Positions 54,529-63,909 of a DNA stretch of 64,000 nt are shown piece after piece. Under the pieces are notes generated by a model, which saw only the letters and a list, made by a program, of their open reading frames with translations, was not told the DNA's origin and ran no database searches. This DNA is from Vibrio lentus (GTDB lineage: Bacteria; Pseudomonadota; Gammaproteobacteria; Enterobacterales; Vibrionaceae), in NCBI RefSeq assembly GCF_002875945.1, contig NZ_MCZK01000166.1, positions 1 to 64,000 on the forward strand, in the 5' to 3' direction. Position numbers and translations under genes: made by a program. Numbering within the stretch: position 1 is the first letter of the stretch; each line of letters starts with the position of its first letter.

Positions 54529-55815
54529 ATGAACAAGGTGTTCAATTTATCGCTAGCTGCACTGTGTACAACACTTTCATTTTCTTCTGCATCAGTGCTT
54601 GCGGCTGACGAAACCATCAAAGTCGGCGTTCTACATTCACTGTCCGGCACTATGGCGATCAGTGAAACAACGCTAAAAGATACCGTGCTGATGCTCATTG
54701 AAGAGCAGAACAAAAAGGGCGGCTTACTTGGTAAAAAGCTAGAGCCTGTGGTTGTTGACCCAGCGTCAAATTGGCCTCTATTTGCTGAAAAAGCGCGTGA
54801 GCTGATCGAGAAAGAGAAAGTCGATGTAGTCTTCGGTGGTTGGACATCGGTATCGCGTAAATCCATGCTGCCAGTGTTTGAAGAACTCAACAGTATCCTT
54901 TTCTACCCAGTTCAGTATGAAGGCGAAGAGTCGTCGAAAAACGTTTTCTACACTGGCGCAGCGCCAAACCAACAAGCGATCCCTGCAGTGGATTACTTGA
55001 TGGAAGAGCTCGAAGTTGAGCGCTGGGTACTAGCCGGCACCGATTACGTTTACCCACGTACCACCAATAAGATCCTTGAAGCCTACCTAAAAGATAAAGG
55101 TGTCGCAGAAGAAGACATCATGATCAACTACACACCATTTGGTCACTCTGATTGGCAGTCTATCGTTTCAGACATCAAAAAGTTCGGTGAAGCGGGCAAG
55201 AAAACCGCTGTGGTTTCTACTGTGAATGGCGATGCGAACGTTCCTTTCTACAAAGAGCTTGGCGCGCAAGGCATTTCATCTGAAGACATCCCTGTTATTG
55301 CATTCTCTGTTGGTGAAGAAGAACTATCAGGCATGGACACTGAACCACTGGTTGGTCACCTTGCGGCGTGGAACTACTTCATGAGTGTTGATACCGAAGC
55401 CAATGAAGAGTTTGTTGAGACATGGCAGTCATTCATTCAGAGTGAAAAACGCGTCACCAATGACCCAATGGAAGCGCACTATGTTGGCTTCAACATGTGG
55501 GCGCAAGCGGTAACCAACGCAGGCACAACCGATCCTGAATCTGTACAAGATGCCTTGATTGGCGTGTCGGTTCCTAACCTTTCTGGCGGCTACTCTACCA
55601 TGCTGCCAAACCACCACATCACCAAACCCGTCCTGATCGGTGAAATCCAAGACGATGGTCAATTCGATATCGTTTGGGAAACCACAGGCCTTGTTGCGGG
55701 TGATGCTTGGTCGAGCTACTTACCTGAATCAGCGAAGCTGTTCTCTAGCTGGTCTAAGCCATTCTCATGTGGTGCGTTTAACGTCGAAACTAAGAAGTGT
55801 TCTGGCGGTAACTAG
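54529..55815 (+). CDS. urtA: Urea ABC transporter substrate-binding protein UrtA
   Basis: A periplasmic urea-binding protein of the branched-chain-amino-acid/amide type. It has 428 residues with the signal peptide MNKVFNLSLAALCTTLSFSSASVLA. Segments IKVGVLHSLSGTMAISET, VVFGGWTSVSRKSMLPV, NSILFYPVQYEGEESSKNVF and FTPFGHSDWQ-type repeats identify UrtA. The start follows TGGAGTAATATC. It is the first gene of urtABCDE-ureD under the sigma-54 promoter. Confidence 0.95.
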   Translation: MNKVFNLSLAALCTTLSFSSASVLAADETIKVGVLHSLSGTMAISETTLKDTVLMLIEEQNKKGGLLGKKLEPVVVDPASNWPLFAEKARELIEKEKVDVVFGGWTSVSRKSMLPVFEELNSILFYPVQYEGEESSKNVFYTGAAPNQQAIPAVDYLMEELEVERWVLAGTDYVYPRTTNKILEAYLKDKGVAEEDIMINYTPFGHSDWQSIVSDIKKFGEAGKKTAVVSTVNGDANVPFYKELGAQGISSEDIPVIAFSVGEEELSGMDTEPLVGHLAAWNYFMSVDTEANEEFVETWQSFIQSEKRVTNDPMEAHYVGFNMWAQAVTNAGTTDPESVQDALIGVSVPNLSGGYSTMLPNHHITKPVLIGEIQDDGQFDIVWETTGLVAGDAWSSYLPESAKLFSSWSKPFSCGAFNVETKKCSGGN

Positions 55816-55834
55816 ATCGTTAAGTCAGGAATAT

Positions 55835-55893
55835 TGAGCCTTCCTGTTTGGGAAGAGCGCCTCTGTTTAGGGGCGAAGCGAACGGAGGGCTCA
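55835..55893 (+). ncRNA. Predicted three-way-junction RNA structure between urtA and urtB
   Basis: An outer stem TGAGCC (55835-55840) with GGCTCA (55888-55893) encloses two hairpins. One is TTCC (55841-55844) with GGAA (55851-55854), and the other CGCCTC (55858-55863) with GGGGCG (55870-55875). This cloverleaf-like fold is not followed by a T-run. It could protect the urtA message end, so that the binding protein is made in excess over the permeases. It is a by-eye fold. Confidence 0.45.
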
Positions 55894-55974
55894 TCGTTTC
55901 AGGTAACAACCACTATCCACACATCCTCCAAGTAAAAATAACAATATCTAACTTGGTTGGTTAAGGAAGCAGGG

Positions 55975-57603
55975 ATGAAAAACGTATTAAACGTATTTAA
56001 GGCACTATTGCTCATGGCAGTCAGTGCTCAGTTGGCTTTTGCTGGAATAACGGATGAAGCTAGCTTTACCAAGGCGCTAGTTGGTAAGAAAACATCGGAT
56101 AAAGAATTGGCTATCGATTGGGTGGTTGAGGCACAGACGGGAGACGTGTCGAAACCTATTTTGGATGGCTGGTTAAACGGTAATCTCTATTACTTTAATG
56201 ACAAACAAAGCGAGTACTATCAACAGCTCTACCTGATTCAAAGCATTAAAACGGCAACCTCGGCCCTGTCGGTATGGGATCAATCAAGCCTCAGTATCGA
56301 GAATGCTAAGCAGTTTAAAAAGGTTCGCGTGAACAACAAACTGCGCGGCATCTTACGTGGGGAAATTGCCTCGATTGGACTGAACAGCAGTAACCCAGAT
56401 GTACGTTATAAAGCGGTTCTGGATCTGCTCGGTACCAAAGATTCTGACATTATCGATCGTTTAGCTGTGCTGAGAACCAGTGAGTCAGAGGGCAAAGTCG
56501 CTGAGTTGATGGACTTGTCGTTAGCCATTTTCACCTCTCTTAATAACAGCGCCACCACTGAAGATCGTGTGGCTTCAATTGAACGAGTTGGCGACTTCAA
56601 ACATTCCGTGGTTCTGAAAACATTGAATCAACTGCTGAGCAGTGAGCAAGAACCGAAAGTCTTAGCTGCAGCTGAGCGTGCGATGGACGATTATCAACAA
56701 AGCCAAGCACTTTACTCGGGTGTTGAGACCGTATTCTTTGGCTTGAGTTTAGGTTCGGTATTGGTGTTGGCAGGAATTGGCTTGGCGATCACCTTTGGTG
56801 TGATGGGCGTGATTAATATGGCCCATGGTGAGCTAATCATGATTGGCGCTTACACCACCTATGTATTGCAATTGTTGATGCCCAATCACATTGGTTTGGC
56901 ACTGATACTTTCTATTCCTGCGGCGTTCATTGTGTCTGGCTTAGTGGGTATTGTAATTGAGCGAAGCGTGATTCGTCATCTTTACGGTCGCCCATTAGAA
57001 ACCTTACTCGCGACTTTCGGTATTAGCTTGATCCTGCAGCAAGCCGTTCGCTCTATTTTCTCTCCACTCAATCGCTCGGTGAGCACGCCTGAATGGATGT
57101 CTGGCGCACTTCAATTAAACCCAATGTTGTCTCTGACCTACAACCGCCTTTATATCATCTTGTTCTGTGGTTTGGTGTTTATGGGGCTATTGATGGTTCT
57201 GAAAAAGACACCACTAGGTTTGCAGGTTCGTGCGGTTTCTCAAAACCGCGGTATGGCGCGTGCGATGGGTATTCGTTCTGAACGTGTTGATGCGATGACC
57301 TTTGGCTTAGGCTCGGGCGTTGCAGGTGTCGCGGGCGTCGCACTCTCTCAATTGACCAATGTTGGCCCGAATATGGGGCAGGCGTACATTATCGATTCGT
57401 TCATGGTGGTGGTGTTCGGCGGAGTAGGCAACTTGTGGGGCACATTAGTCGCAGGGCTAAGCCTAGGCTTGTTCAATAAGATTTTAGAGCCATGGGCTGG
57501 CGCAGTACTCGCCAAGATCCTAGTACTGGTTTTCATCATTCTATTTATTCAAAAACGCCCACGCGGATTGTTCCCGCAACGTGGTCGTGCGGCTGAAGGT
57601 TAA
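55975..57603 (+). CDS. urtB: Urea ABC transporter permease UrtB
   Basis: A LivH-type permease of 542 residues. The ATG at 55975 (MKNVLNVFKALLLMAVSAQLAFA) follows AAGGAAGCAGGG and begins a signal peptide. Residues up to about 250 are a periplasmic helical-repeat extension, normal for UrtB. The permease domain begins near residue 255 (GLSLGSVLVLAGIGLAITFG) and includes SQNRGMARAMGIRSERVDA. It is separated from urtA by a structured 159-bp gap. Confidence 0.94.
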   Translation: MKNVLNVFKALLLMAVSAQLAFAGITDEASFTKALVGKKTSDKELAIDWVVEAQTGDVSKPILDGWLNGNLYYFNDKQSEYYQQLYLIQSIKTATSALSVWDQSSLSIENAKQFKKVRVNNKLRGILRGEIASIGLNSSNPDVRYKAVLDLLGTKDSDIIDRLAVLRTSESEGKVAELMDLSLAIFTSLNNSATTEDRVASIERVGDFKHSVVLKTLNQLLSSEQEPKVLAAAERAMDDYQQSQALYSGVETVFFGLSLGSVLVLAGIGLAITFGVMGVINMAHGELIMIGAYTTYVLQLLMPNHIGLALILSIPAAFIVSGLVGIVIERSVIRHLYGRPLETLLATFGISLILQQAVRSIFSPLNRSVSTPEWMSGALQLNPMLSLTYNRLYIILFCGLVFMGLLMVLKKTPLGLQVRAVSQNRGMARAMGIRSERVDAMTFGLGSGVAGVAGVALSQLTNVGPNMGQAYIIDSFMVVVFGGVGNLWGTLVAGLSLGLFNKILEPWAGAVLAKILVLVFIILFIQKRPRGLFPQRGRAAEG

Positions 57604-57613
57604 GGACAACATC

Positions 57614-58786
57614 ATGCAGTCTAAATCATTTGTACTTTCGGCGATGCGTGGTGATAAAGGTGGCCAACTGACCATCCTTGCCATTCTAGCGGCCGTCATT
57701 ATTATCCCATTGGCTAATACCATGTTGCCAAGTGGACACCCACTCCATGTTGAGACTTTTACTATCTCGCTGATGGGAAAATACCTGAGCTATGCAATGT
57801 TGGCGTTGGCGCTCGATCTGGTGTGGGGCTATCTCGGAATACTGAGCCTTGGCCATGGGGCTTTCTTTGCCCTTGGCGGCTATGCCATGGGTATGTATCT
57901 GATGCGTCAGATTGGTGACCGTGGGGTTTATGGTGATCCAGTTTTGCCTGACTTTATGGTGTTCCTTGATTGGTCTGCGTTGCCATGGTTCTGGCAAGGT
58001 TTCGATCAGTTCTGGTTTGCTTGTCTGATGGTGGTGTTAGTGCCGGGCGCATTGGCTTATTTGTTCGGTTATCTGGCTTTCCGTTCTCGCGTGTCTGGTG
58101 TTTACCTTTCTATCATGACCCAGGCGTTAACTTACGCCTTGATGCTGGCGTTCTTCCGCAACGAGATGGGCTTTGGTGGCAACAACGGACTGACGGATTT
58201 CAAAGACATTATCGGGCTGAGCTTGCAGAGTGATGCGGTCAAGATTGGTCTGTTTGTCGCGACAGGTATCTCACTCATCCTAAGTTACATCGCGTGTCGC
58301 ATGGTAGTGACGAGTCGATTAGGGCGTGTGGCACTGGCGATTCGTGATACTGAGTCTCGCACTCGCTTTATGGGTTACGACGTCGATGGCATCAAGCTGT
58401 GGGTCTTCGTACTGTCTGCGGTGATCGCGGGTATTGCAGGTGCGCTGTATGTTCCTCAAGTGGGCATCATTAACCCTGGTGAGTTTGCTCCGCTCAACTC
58501 GATTGAGATTGTGGTTTGGGTTGCCTTAGGCGGGCGCGCCACTCTGTTTGGTGCCATCGTTGGTGCACTGATCATCAACTACGCCAAGAGCTGGTTTACG
58601 GTTGAATTCCCAGAAGTATGGCTATTCGCCCTAGGTGGTTTATTCGTTCTTTCGACCATGTACTTCCCACAAGGTGTGATTGGCTTTGTCAGTGAAAAAT
58701 GGCAACAGCTACGCAAAGCATCGAATTCAAAAGGCGAAGGGCAAGATAAGGATGATCAGCACAAAGCCAAGGAGGTGATCGCATGA
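57614..58786 (+). CDS. urtC: Urea ABC transporter permease UrtC
   Basis: A LivM-type permease of 390 residues. The ATG at 57614 (MQSKSFVLSAMRGDKGGQL) follows AAGGACAACATC. Family segments are ALALDLVWGYLGILSLGHGAF and AIRDTESRTRFMGYDVDGIKL. The C-terminus is charged. It ends overlapping the urtD start by four bases (ATGA). Confidence 0.94.
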   Translation: MQSKSFVLSAMRGDKGGQLTILAILAAVIIIPLANTMLPSGHPLHVETFTISLMGKYLSYAMLALALDLVWGYLGILSLGHGAFFALGGYAMGMYLMRQIGDRGVYGDPVLPDFMVFLDWSALPWFWQGFDQFWFACLMVVLVPGALAYLFGYLAFRSRVSGVYLSIMTQALTYALMLAFFRNEMGFGGNNGLTDFKDIIGLSLQSDAVKIGLFVATGISLILSYIACRMVVTSRLGRVALAIRDTESRTRFMGYDVDGIKLWVFVLSAVIAGIAGALYVPQVGIINPGEFAPLNSIEIVVWVALGGRATLFGAIVGALIINYAKSWFTVEFPEVWLFALGGLFVLSTMYFPQGVIGFVSEKWQQLRKASNSKGEGQDKDDQHKAKEVIA

Positions 58787-59625
58787 CCACATTTAATAGC
58801 GTAAAGGAATCGGTTCAGGCGTTCACTCGTCGAGATGAAGTGTTTGATTACCTTAAACCTGATGTTCATCCTGCCATCGATACCCGTCACAACGTGTTGT
58901 TGTATGTGGAAGGCGTTAATAAAAGCTTCGATGGTTTCCAAGCGATAAACGATCTTAACCTTTATATCAAAGAGGGCGAACTGCGCTGCATCATCGGCCC
59001 TAATGGCGCAGGTAAAACCACCATGATGGATATCATCACCGGGAAAACTAAGCCGGATACTGGTGAAGTGTGGCTAGGTTCGAACATCAATCTACTCAAG
59101 ATGAACGAAGCTGAAATTGCTAATGCAGGTGTTGGACGCAAGTTCCAAAAGCCGACCGTGATTGAATGTTTAACCGTGTGGCAGAACCTTGAATTAGCCA
59201 TGGCGGGCGACCGCTCAGTATGGGCGACTTTCACTGCCGTAATGTCTGGCGAGCAGAAAGACAAACTAACTTCAGTGCTTGAGCTGATTCACCTAAAAGA
59301 CGAAGCAGCGAATTTGTCGGGCAACCTGTCACATGGGCAAAAACAGTGGTTAGAGATCGGCATGTTACTGATGCAAAACCCTAAGCTGTTGCTGGTGGAT
59401 GAACCTGTCGCAGGCATGACTCACCAAGAGATGGATCGCACCTCTGAGCTACTCAACTCACTGGCAGGCAAGCACTCGGTGGTGGTGGTTGAACACGATA
59501 TGGATTTCGTTCGTTCTATTGCTAGCCATGTCACTGTGCTTCATCAAGGTCACGTGTTGGCAGAAGGCACCATGGACCAAGTACAGGCTCACCCTGAAGT
59601 TAAACAAGTTTATCTCGGAGAATAG
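58783..59625 (+). CDS. urtD: Urea ABC transporter ATPase UrtD
   Basis: A LivG-type ATPase of 280 residues. Walker A is GPNGAGKTT, the signature LSHGQKQWLEI, Walker B LLLVDEPVAGM and the switch VVEHD. The segment GVGRKFQKPTVIECLTVWQN is typical of UrtD. It overlaps urtC by four bases. Confidence 0.96.
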   Translation: MTTFNSVKESVQAFTRRDEVFDYLKPDVHPAIDTRHNVLLYVEGVNKSFDGFQAINDLNLYIKEGELRCIIGPNGAGKTTMMDIITGKTKPDTGEVWLGSNINLLKMNEAEIANAGVGRKFQKPTVIECLTVWQNLELAMAGDRSVWATFTAVMSGEQKDKLTSVLELIHLKDEAANLSGNLSHGQKQWLEIGMLLMQNPKLLLVDEPVAGMTHQEMDRTSELLNSLAGKHSVVVVEHDMDFVRSIASHVTVLHQGHVLAEGTMDQVQAHPEVKQVYLGE

Positions 59626-59626
59626 G

Positions 59627-60322
59627 ATGTTAGAGGTTAAATCAGTTAATCAATATTACGGTGAGAGCCACACCTTGTGGGATTTGGATATGCAGATCCC
59701 GGAGGGCAAATGCACGGTGTTAATGGGGCGAAACGGTGTTGGTAAAACCACCTTGCTGCAATGCATTATGGGGCTGGTTAAGGTTGAAAGTGGTGACATC
59801 TCTTTATCGGGCGAGTCACTTTTGAAAACCGATGCCGAGGATCGTTCTCGCCAAGGGATCGGCTATGTGCCACAAGGTCGCCAGATATTCCCGATGCTTA
59901 GCGTTCAAGAAAACCTAGAAGTTGGCTTACCGATTAGAGAGAAGGGCGATCGTAAAATCCCTGAATTCATCTTCGATATTTTCCCTGTGTTAAAAGAGAT
60001 GCTGCATCGACGTGGTGGCGACTTATCTGGTGGTCAGCAACAACAGCTCGCGATTGGTCGTGCGTTGGTGGTTAATCCTAAGCTATTGATCTTGGATGAA
60101 CCGACAGAAGGTATTCAGCCCAATATCGTGCAAGAGATTGGCGACATCATTCGTATGCTTAACGAGAAGATGGGACTGACGGTTTTGTTGGTTGAGCAGA
60201 AGCTGCCGTTTGCAAGAAAGGTCGGTGACCGTTTTTGTATTCTCGACCGTGGCCGTCAGGTGGCTGAAGGTGAAATGACAGGGCTCGATGAGTCCTTGAT
60301 TAAGGAGTACCTAACCGTATGA
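59627..60322 (+). CDS. urtE: Urea ABC transporter ATPase UrtE
   Basis: A LivF-type ATPase. The ATG at 59627 (MLEVKSVNQYYGESHTLWDL) follows GGAGAATAGG and gives 231 residues, the normal length. The frame extends 46 codons upstream into urtD but that is not translated start sequence. Walker A is GRNGVGKTT, the signature LSGGQQQQLAI and Walker B LLILDEPTEGIQP. The stop overlaps ureD by four bases. Confidence 0.96.
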   Translation: MLEVKSVNQYYGESHTLWDLDMQIPEGKCTVLMGRNGVGKTTLLQCIMGLVKVESGDISLSGESLLKTDAEDRSRQGIGYVPQGRQIFPMLSVQENLEVGLPIREKGDRKIPEFIFDIFPVLKEMLHRRGGDLSGGQQQQLAIGRALVVNPKLLILDEPTEGIQPNIVQEIGDIIRMLNEKMGLTVLLVEQKLPFARKVGDRFCILDRGRQVAEGEMTGLDESLIKEYLTV

Positions 60323-61266
60323 ATTCTCTCTTTTCTCCGAATGAAGTCAGGAACGCTTCTTTAGTTGAAGCTTTATCTTTGAATGACACCATCGAACAAG
60401 ATATTCGAGATGGTTGGCAAGCGAGCTTAAACCTCACCTTTGTTGACCGTGGTGATAAAACCGTATTAAAGAATCGCCAGCAGTCTGGTCCGCTTGCGGT
60501 GCAACGCCCACTGTATCCTGATGGGGAAACGTGTCACACCTACTTACTCCATCCCCCCGGCGGAGTGGTAGGTGGTGACACTCTCAATATTGAGGCAACC
60601 GTAGAAAGCGGTGCACATACGTTGATCACCACGCCAGGCGCGACCAAGTTCTATCGTTCTAACAACAAGTACGCCAAGCAGAAGCAAACCCTTCGAGTGA
60701 AGAAAGGTGCGCGCTTGGAATGGATGCCGCAAGAGAACATCTTTTTTCCCAATGCACACGTTCGTCTAGACACTGAAATTCGCCTTGAAAAGGGTGCACA
60801 GTTTTGGGGTTGGGAGATGCACTGTTTTGGGCGACCTGCACAGAATGAGGGATTTGAGCGTGGTCACCTTGTTGGGAAAACGGAAATCTATCTTGATAAT
60901 CAAAGGCTTCTGACTGAAGGTTTTAATTTTCATGGTGGCGATAAGTTAATGATAAATATGGGGTTACTTGATTTCTCAATGATGGGGACTTTTTATCTCA
61001 CCTCAAATGAGAAGCAAGATTTAGAGTTGGTACAGAGCTTGCTCCTATCTATTACACAGCAAGCTTCACAGCAATCAGTTACAGCAAAAATGTCGAGTGA
61101 ACCTACATTAATAATGGGCGCGACGCAGATAGAAGGATTGATTGTAGTGCGAGCCTTGGGTAATTGGAGTGAAGACATCCTCCAAGCCTTTGGTCAGATA
61201 TGGCAAGCAACTCGCTCTCATTTGTGTGGTACGACTCCGGATTTACCAAGGATTTGGGCGACTTAG
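60319..61266 (+). CDS. ureD: Urease accessory protein UreD
   Basis: Forms the UreDFG complex that loads nickel into apo-urease. It has 315 residues, with LHPPGGVVGGDTLNIEATVESGAHTLIT and ATKFYRSN, both hallmarks. It overlaps urtE by four bases (ATGA), so it is translated with the transporter genes rather than with ureABC, which are separated by a terminator-like hairpin. Confidence 0.95.
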   Translation: MNSLFSPNEVRNASLVEALSLNDTIEQDIRDGWQASLNLTFVDRGDKTVLKNRQQSGPLAVQRPLYPDGETCHTYLLHPPGGVVGGDTLNIEATVESGAHTLITTPGATKFYRSNNKYAKQKQTLRVKKGARLEWMPQENIFFPNAHVRLDTEIRLEKGAQFWGWEMHCFGRPAQNEGFERGHLVGKTEIYLDNQRLLTEGFNFHGGDKLMINMGLLDFSMMGTFYLTSNEKQDLELVQSLLLSITQQASQQSVTAKMSSEPTLIMGATQIEGLIVVRALGNWSEDILQAFGQIWQATRSHLCGTTPDLPRIWAT

Positions 61267-61279
61267 CGATTAGCCCTTT

Positions 61280-61317
61280 TGTACCTAGGGTGACTTCCGG
61301 CTCTAGGTACATTTTTT
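61280..61317 (+). terminator. Terminator between ureD and ureA
   Basis: TGTACCTAG (61280-61288) pairs exactly with CTAGGTACA (61303-61311) around a 14-base loop and is followed by six T (61312-61317). It implies that ureABC depends partly on read-through or on a promoter in the 80 bp before ureA. Confidence 0.8.
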
Positions 61318-61398
61318 CAAGCTTGCTGTGTTTGAATCCCACTTACTGCTCATGCGTTTTTGAGCACTAAGAAAATAACACTAACAGCGGGCGGCTAA

Positions 61399-61701
61399 AT
61401 GGAATTAACACCAAGAGAAAAAGATAAGTTACTTATCTTCTGCGCAGGAATACTGGCACAGCAGCGCAAACAAAAAGGCTTAAAACTCAACTACCCAGAA
61501 TCTATTGCGCTGATCAGCAGTGCCATTCTTGAAGGTGCCCGCGAGGGTAAGACCGTTTCGGAATTGATGGATTTTGGACGCACACTGCTTACCGTTGATG
61601 ACGTAATGGAGGGGATCCCTTCCATGATCCCAGATGTACAAGTCGAAGCTACTTTTCCTGATGGCACCAAGTTGGTGACCGTTCATGAACCTATCGTGTA
61701 G
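61399..61701 (+). CDS. ureA: Urease gamma subunit UreA
   Basis: The small structural subunit, 100 residues, with MELTPREKDKLLIF and LISSAILEGAREGKTVSELM. It is separate from UreB, as in enterobacteria, not fused as in Helicobacter. A GGGCGG region precedes the ATG. Confidence 0.97.
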   Translation: MELTPREKDKLLIFCAGILAQQRKQKGLKLNYPESIALISSAILEGAREGKTVSELMDFGRTLLTVDDVMEGIPSMIPDVQVEATFPDGTKLVTVHEPIV

Positions 61702-61712
61702 GGAGAAGTAAT

Positions 61713-62048
61713 ATGGCTGGTTCCACCAAACAATATTCAGGTTTCGTTCCCGGAAAAGTAGAAACGGCTCCGGGCCACATCACCCTCAACGAAGGCCGCG
61801 ACACGACGTCAGTTAAGGTGCAAAACATTGGCGACCGTCCTATTCAAATTGGCTCTCATTACCACTTCTACGAAGCAAACCCTTCGCTGATCTTTGACCG
61901 AGAAGCCACTAAAGGTTTTCGACTCAATATCCCTGCAGGCACCGCAACTCGCTTTGAACCGGGTCAGTCGCGCAGCGTCGAGTTAGTGCGTTATGCCGGT
62001 AAGTTAGAGATCTACGGCTTCCAAGGAAAGGTGATGGGCAAGCTCTAA
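61713..62048 (+). CDS. ureB: Urease beta subunit UreB
   Basis: The second structural subunit. It has 111 residues and contains the family core VQNIGDRPIQIGSHYHFYEAN and RLNIPAGTATRFEPGQ. It follows ureA by 11 bp, with a GGGAGAAGTAAT site. Confidence 0.97.
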   Translation: MAGSTKQYSGFVPGKVETAPGHITLNEGRDTTSVKVQNIGDRPIQIGSHYHFYEANPSLIFDREATKGFRLNIPAGTATRFEPGQSRSVELVRYAGKLEIYGFQGKVMGKL

Positions 62049-62089
62049 GCGCTCTTCATGGAAATAACTAAAACAACAAAGGATTGATC

Positions 62090-63793
62090 ATGGCGACGAT
62101 ATCCAGACAGGCTTACGCCGAAATGTTTGGGCCAACAGTCGGTGACCGAGTGCGTCTTGCTGACACCGATTTATGGCTAGAAGTTGAAAAGGATTACACC
62201 GTATACGGCGATGAAGTGAAGTTCGGCGGCGGTAAAGTGATTCGTGATGGACAAGGGCAAAGCCAACGACCAAGTGCCGAAACTCCTGACTTGGTGATCA
62301 CCAACGCGATTGTGTTGGATTACTGGGGCATCGTAAAAGCGGATGTCGCAATCAAAGATGGTCGAGTTCAGGCATTGGGTAAAGCGGGTAATCCAGACGT
62401 TCAACCGGGTGTTGATATTGTGATTGGCCCGGGTACGGAAATTCTGGCCGGCGAAGGTTCAATCCTCACGGCAGGTGGCATCGACTCACACATTCACTTT
62501 ATCTGCCCGCAACAGATTGAAGAAGCTTTGGCATCGGGTGTTACGACCATGATAGGTGGTGGCACCGGGCCAAACACCGGTACCAACGCAACCACATGTA
62601 CACCGGGCCCTTGGAACATGCACCGTATGTTGGAATCGCTCGATCAGTTCCCAATGAACTTTGGTTTGCTAGGTAAGGGTAACGCTAGCAAACCGGAAGC
62701 ACTGCGTGAGCAAGTCGCAGCAGGTGCAGTCGGTTTGAAGTTGCACGAAGACTGGGGAACAACCCCTGCTTCAATCGATACTTGTTTGAGTGTGGCTGAC
62801 GAGATGGACGTACAAGTTGCGATTCATACCGACACTCTGAATGAATCTGGTTTTGTTGAATCGACACTTGGCGCAATCGGCGACCGAGTGATTCATACCT
62901 ATCACACCGAAGGTGCGGGCGGTGGTCATGCTCCCGATATTATTCGCGCTGCAGGCGAACCGAACGTTCTGCCTTCTTCGACTAACCCAACACGACCTTA
63001 CACCATCAATACGGTCGATGAGCATTTAGACATGTTGATGGTCTGCCATCACTTGTCACCATCGATTGCTGAAGATGTCGCGTTCGCTGAGTCGCGTATC
63101 CGCCGTGAAACCATTGCTGCAGAAGACATTCTTCATGATTTAGGGGCGTTCTCGATGATCGCGTCGGACTCGCAAGCGATGGGACGTGTAGGCGAGGTGG
63201 TCACTCGAACATGGCAAACTGCGCACAAGATGAAAGTACAGCGTGGCAGCCTAAAAGAAGATTCAGATTACAGCGATAACTTCCGCTTAAGACGCTATGT
63301 CGCTAAGTACACCATCAACCCTGCGATCACTCATGGTATGTCTCATGAAATCGGTTCTATCGAAGCAGGAAAGCTCGCGGATTTAGTGCTGTGGAAACCT
63401 GCCTTCTTTGGTGTGAAACCAAGCGTGATTTTGAAAGGCGGCATGATCGCGATGGCACCAATGGGTGATCCCAATGCTTCTATCCCAACTCCTCAGCCAG
63501 TTCACTATCGCTCTATGTTTGGTAGCTATGGCAAGGCATGTCAGAACACATCGATGTTGTTTGTCTCTAAAGAAGCCAAAGCGCAGAACATCGATAAGCA
63601 ATTAGGTTTGCAGAGCTTGATTGGCGTAGTGAGTAACTGCCGAAACATCAGTAAAGCCGACATGAAGTTGAACGATTGGATGCCAAAAATTGAGGTCGAT
63701 TCTCAGACGTATCAAGTGAGCGCCGATGGAGAACTTCTGACTTGTGAGCCTGCTGAAGAACTACCAATGGCACAGCGGTATTTTCTATTTTGA
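62090..63793 (+). CDS. ureC: Urease alpha subunit UreC
   Basis: The catalytic subunit, which hydrolyses urea to ammonia and carbamate at a dinuclear nickel site. The ATG at 62090 follows AAAGGATTGATC and gives 567 residues. All active-site residues are present at the Klebsiella numbers: His134, His136, the carbamylated Lys217, His219, His246, His272, Cys319, His320 and Asp360. It is therefore expected to be active if maturation genes lie beyond the window. Confidence 0.98.
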   Translation: MATISRQAYAEMFGPTVGDRVRLADTDLWLEVEKDYTVYGDEVKFGGGKVIRDGQGQSQRPSAETPDLVITNAIVLDYWGIVKADVAIKDGRVQALGKAGNPDVQPGVDIVIGPGTEILAGEGSILTAGGIDSHIHFICPQQIEEALASGVTTMIGGGTGPNTGTNATTCTPGPWNMHRMLESLDQFPMNFGLLGKGNASKPEALREQVAAGAVGLKLHEDWGTTPASIDTCLSVADEMDVQVAIHTDTLNESGFVESTLGAIGDRVIHTYHTEGAGGGHAPDIIRAAGEPNVLPSSTNPTRPYTINTVDEHLDMLMVCHHLSPSIAEDVAFAESRIRRETIAAEDILHDLGAFSMIASDSQAMGRVGEVVTRTWQTAHKMKVQRGSLKEDSDYSDNFRLRRYVAKYTINPAITHGMSHEIGSIEAGKLADLVLWKPAFFGVKPSVILKGGMIAMAPMGDPNASIPTPQPVHYRSMFGSYGKACQNTSMLFVSKEAKAQNIDKQLGLQSLIGVVSNCRNISKADMKLNDWMPKIEVDSQTYQVSADGELLTCEPAEELPMAQRYFLF

Positions 63794-63799
63794 TAGCTC

Positions 63800-63872
63800 G
63801 GCTGAAGGATCTTGTTTTAAAGGCTTAGCTGAGGGCTCCTGTTTTAGCTCTTGGCTGAGGGCTCTTATTTTG
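63800..63872 (+). repeat. Three imperfect direct repeats between ureC and ureE
   Basis: Cores of 20 bp start at 63800, 63827 and 63853, 26-27 bp apart, each like GCTGAGGGCTCTTGTTTTA. They sit between the ureC stop and the ureE ribosome-binding site. They do not encode protein and are not a classical terminator. Confidence 0.75.
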
Positions 63873-63909
63873 AACGTTATAAATCTCACAAGGAGATTGA
63901 GGTAATAGC

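Noticed and set aside
54456..54890. 144-codon minus-strand frame opposite urtA
   Set aside because: It is Ser/Thr-rich antisense to the UrtA signal region, and covers the sigma-54 promoter.
59489..59626. Upstream extension of urtE
   Set aside because: It lies wholly within urtD in another frame. The ATG at 59627 has a proper site and gives the family length.
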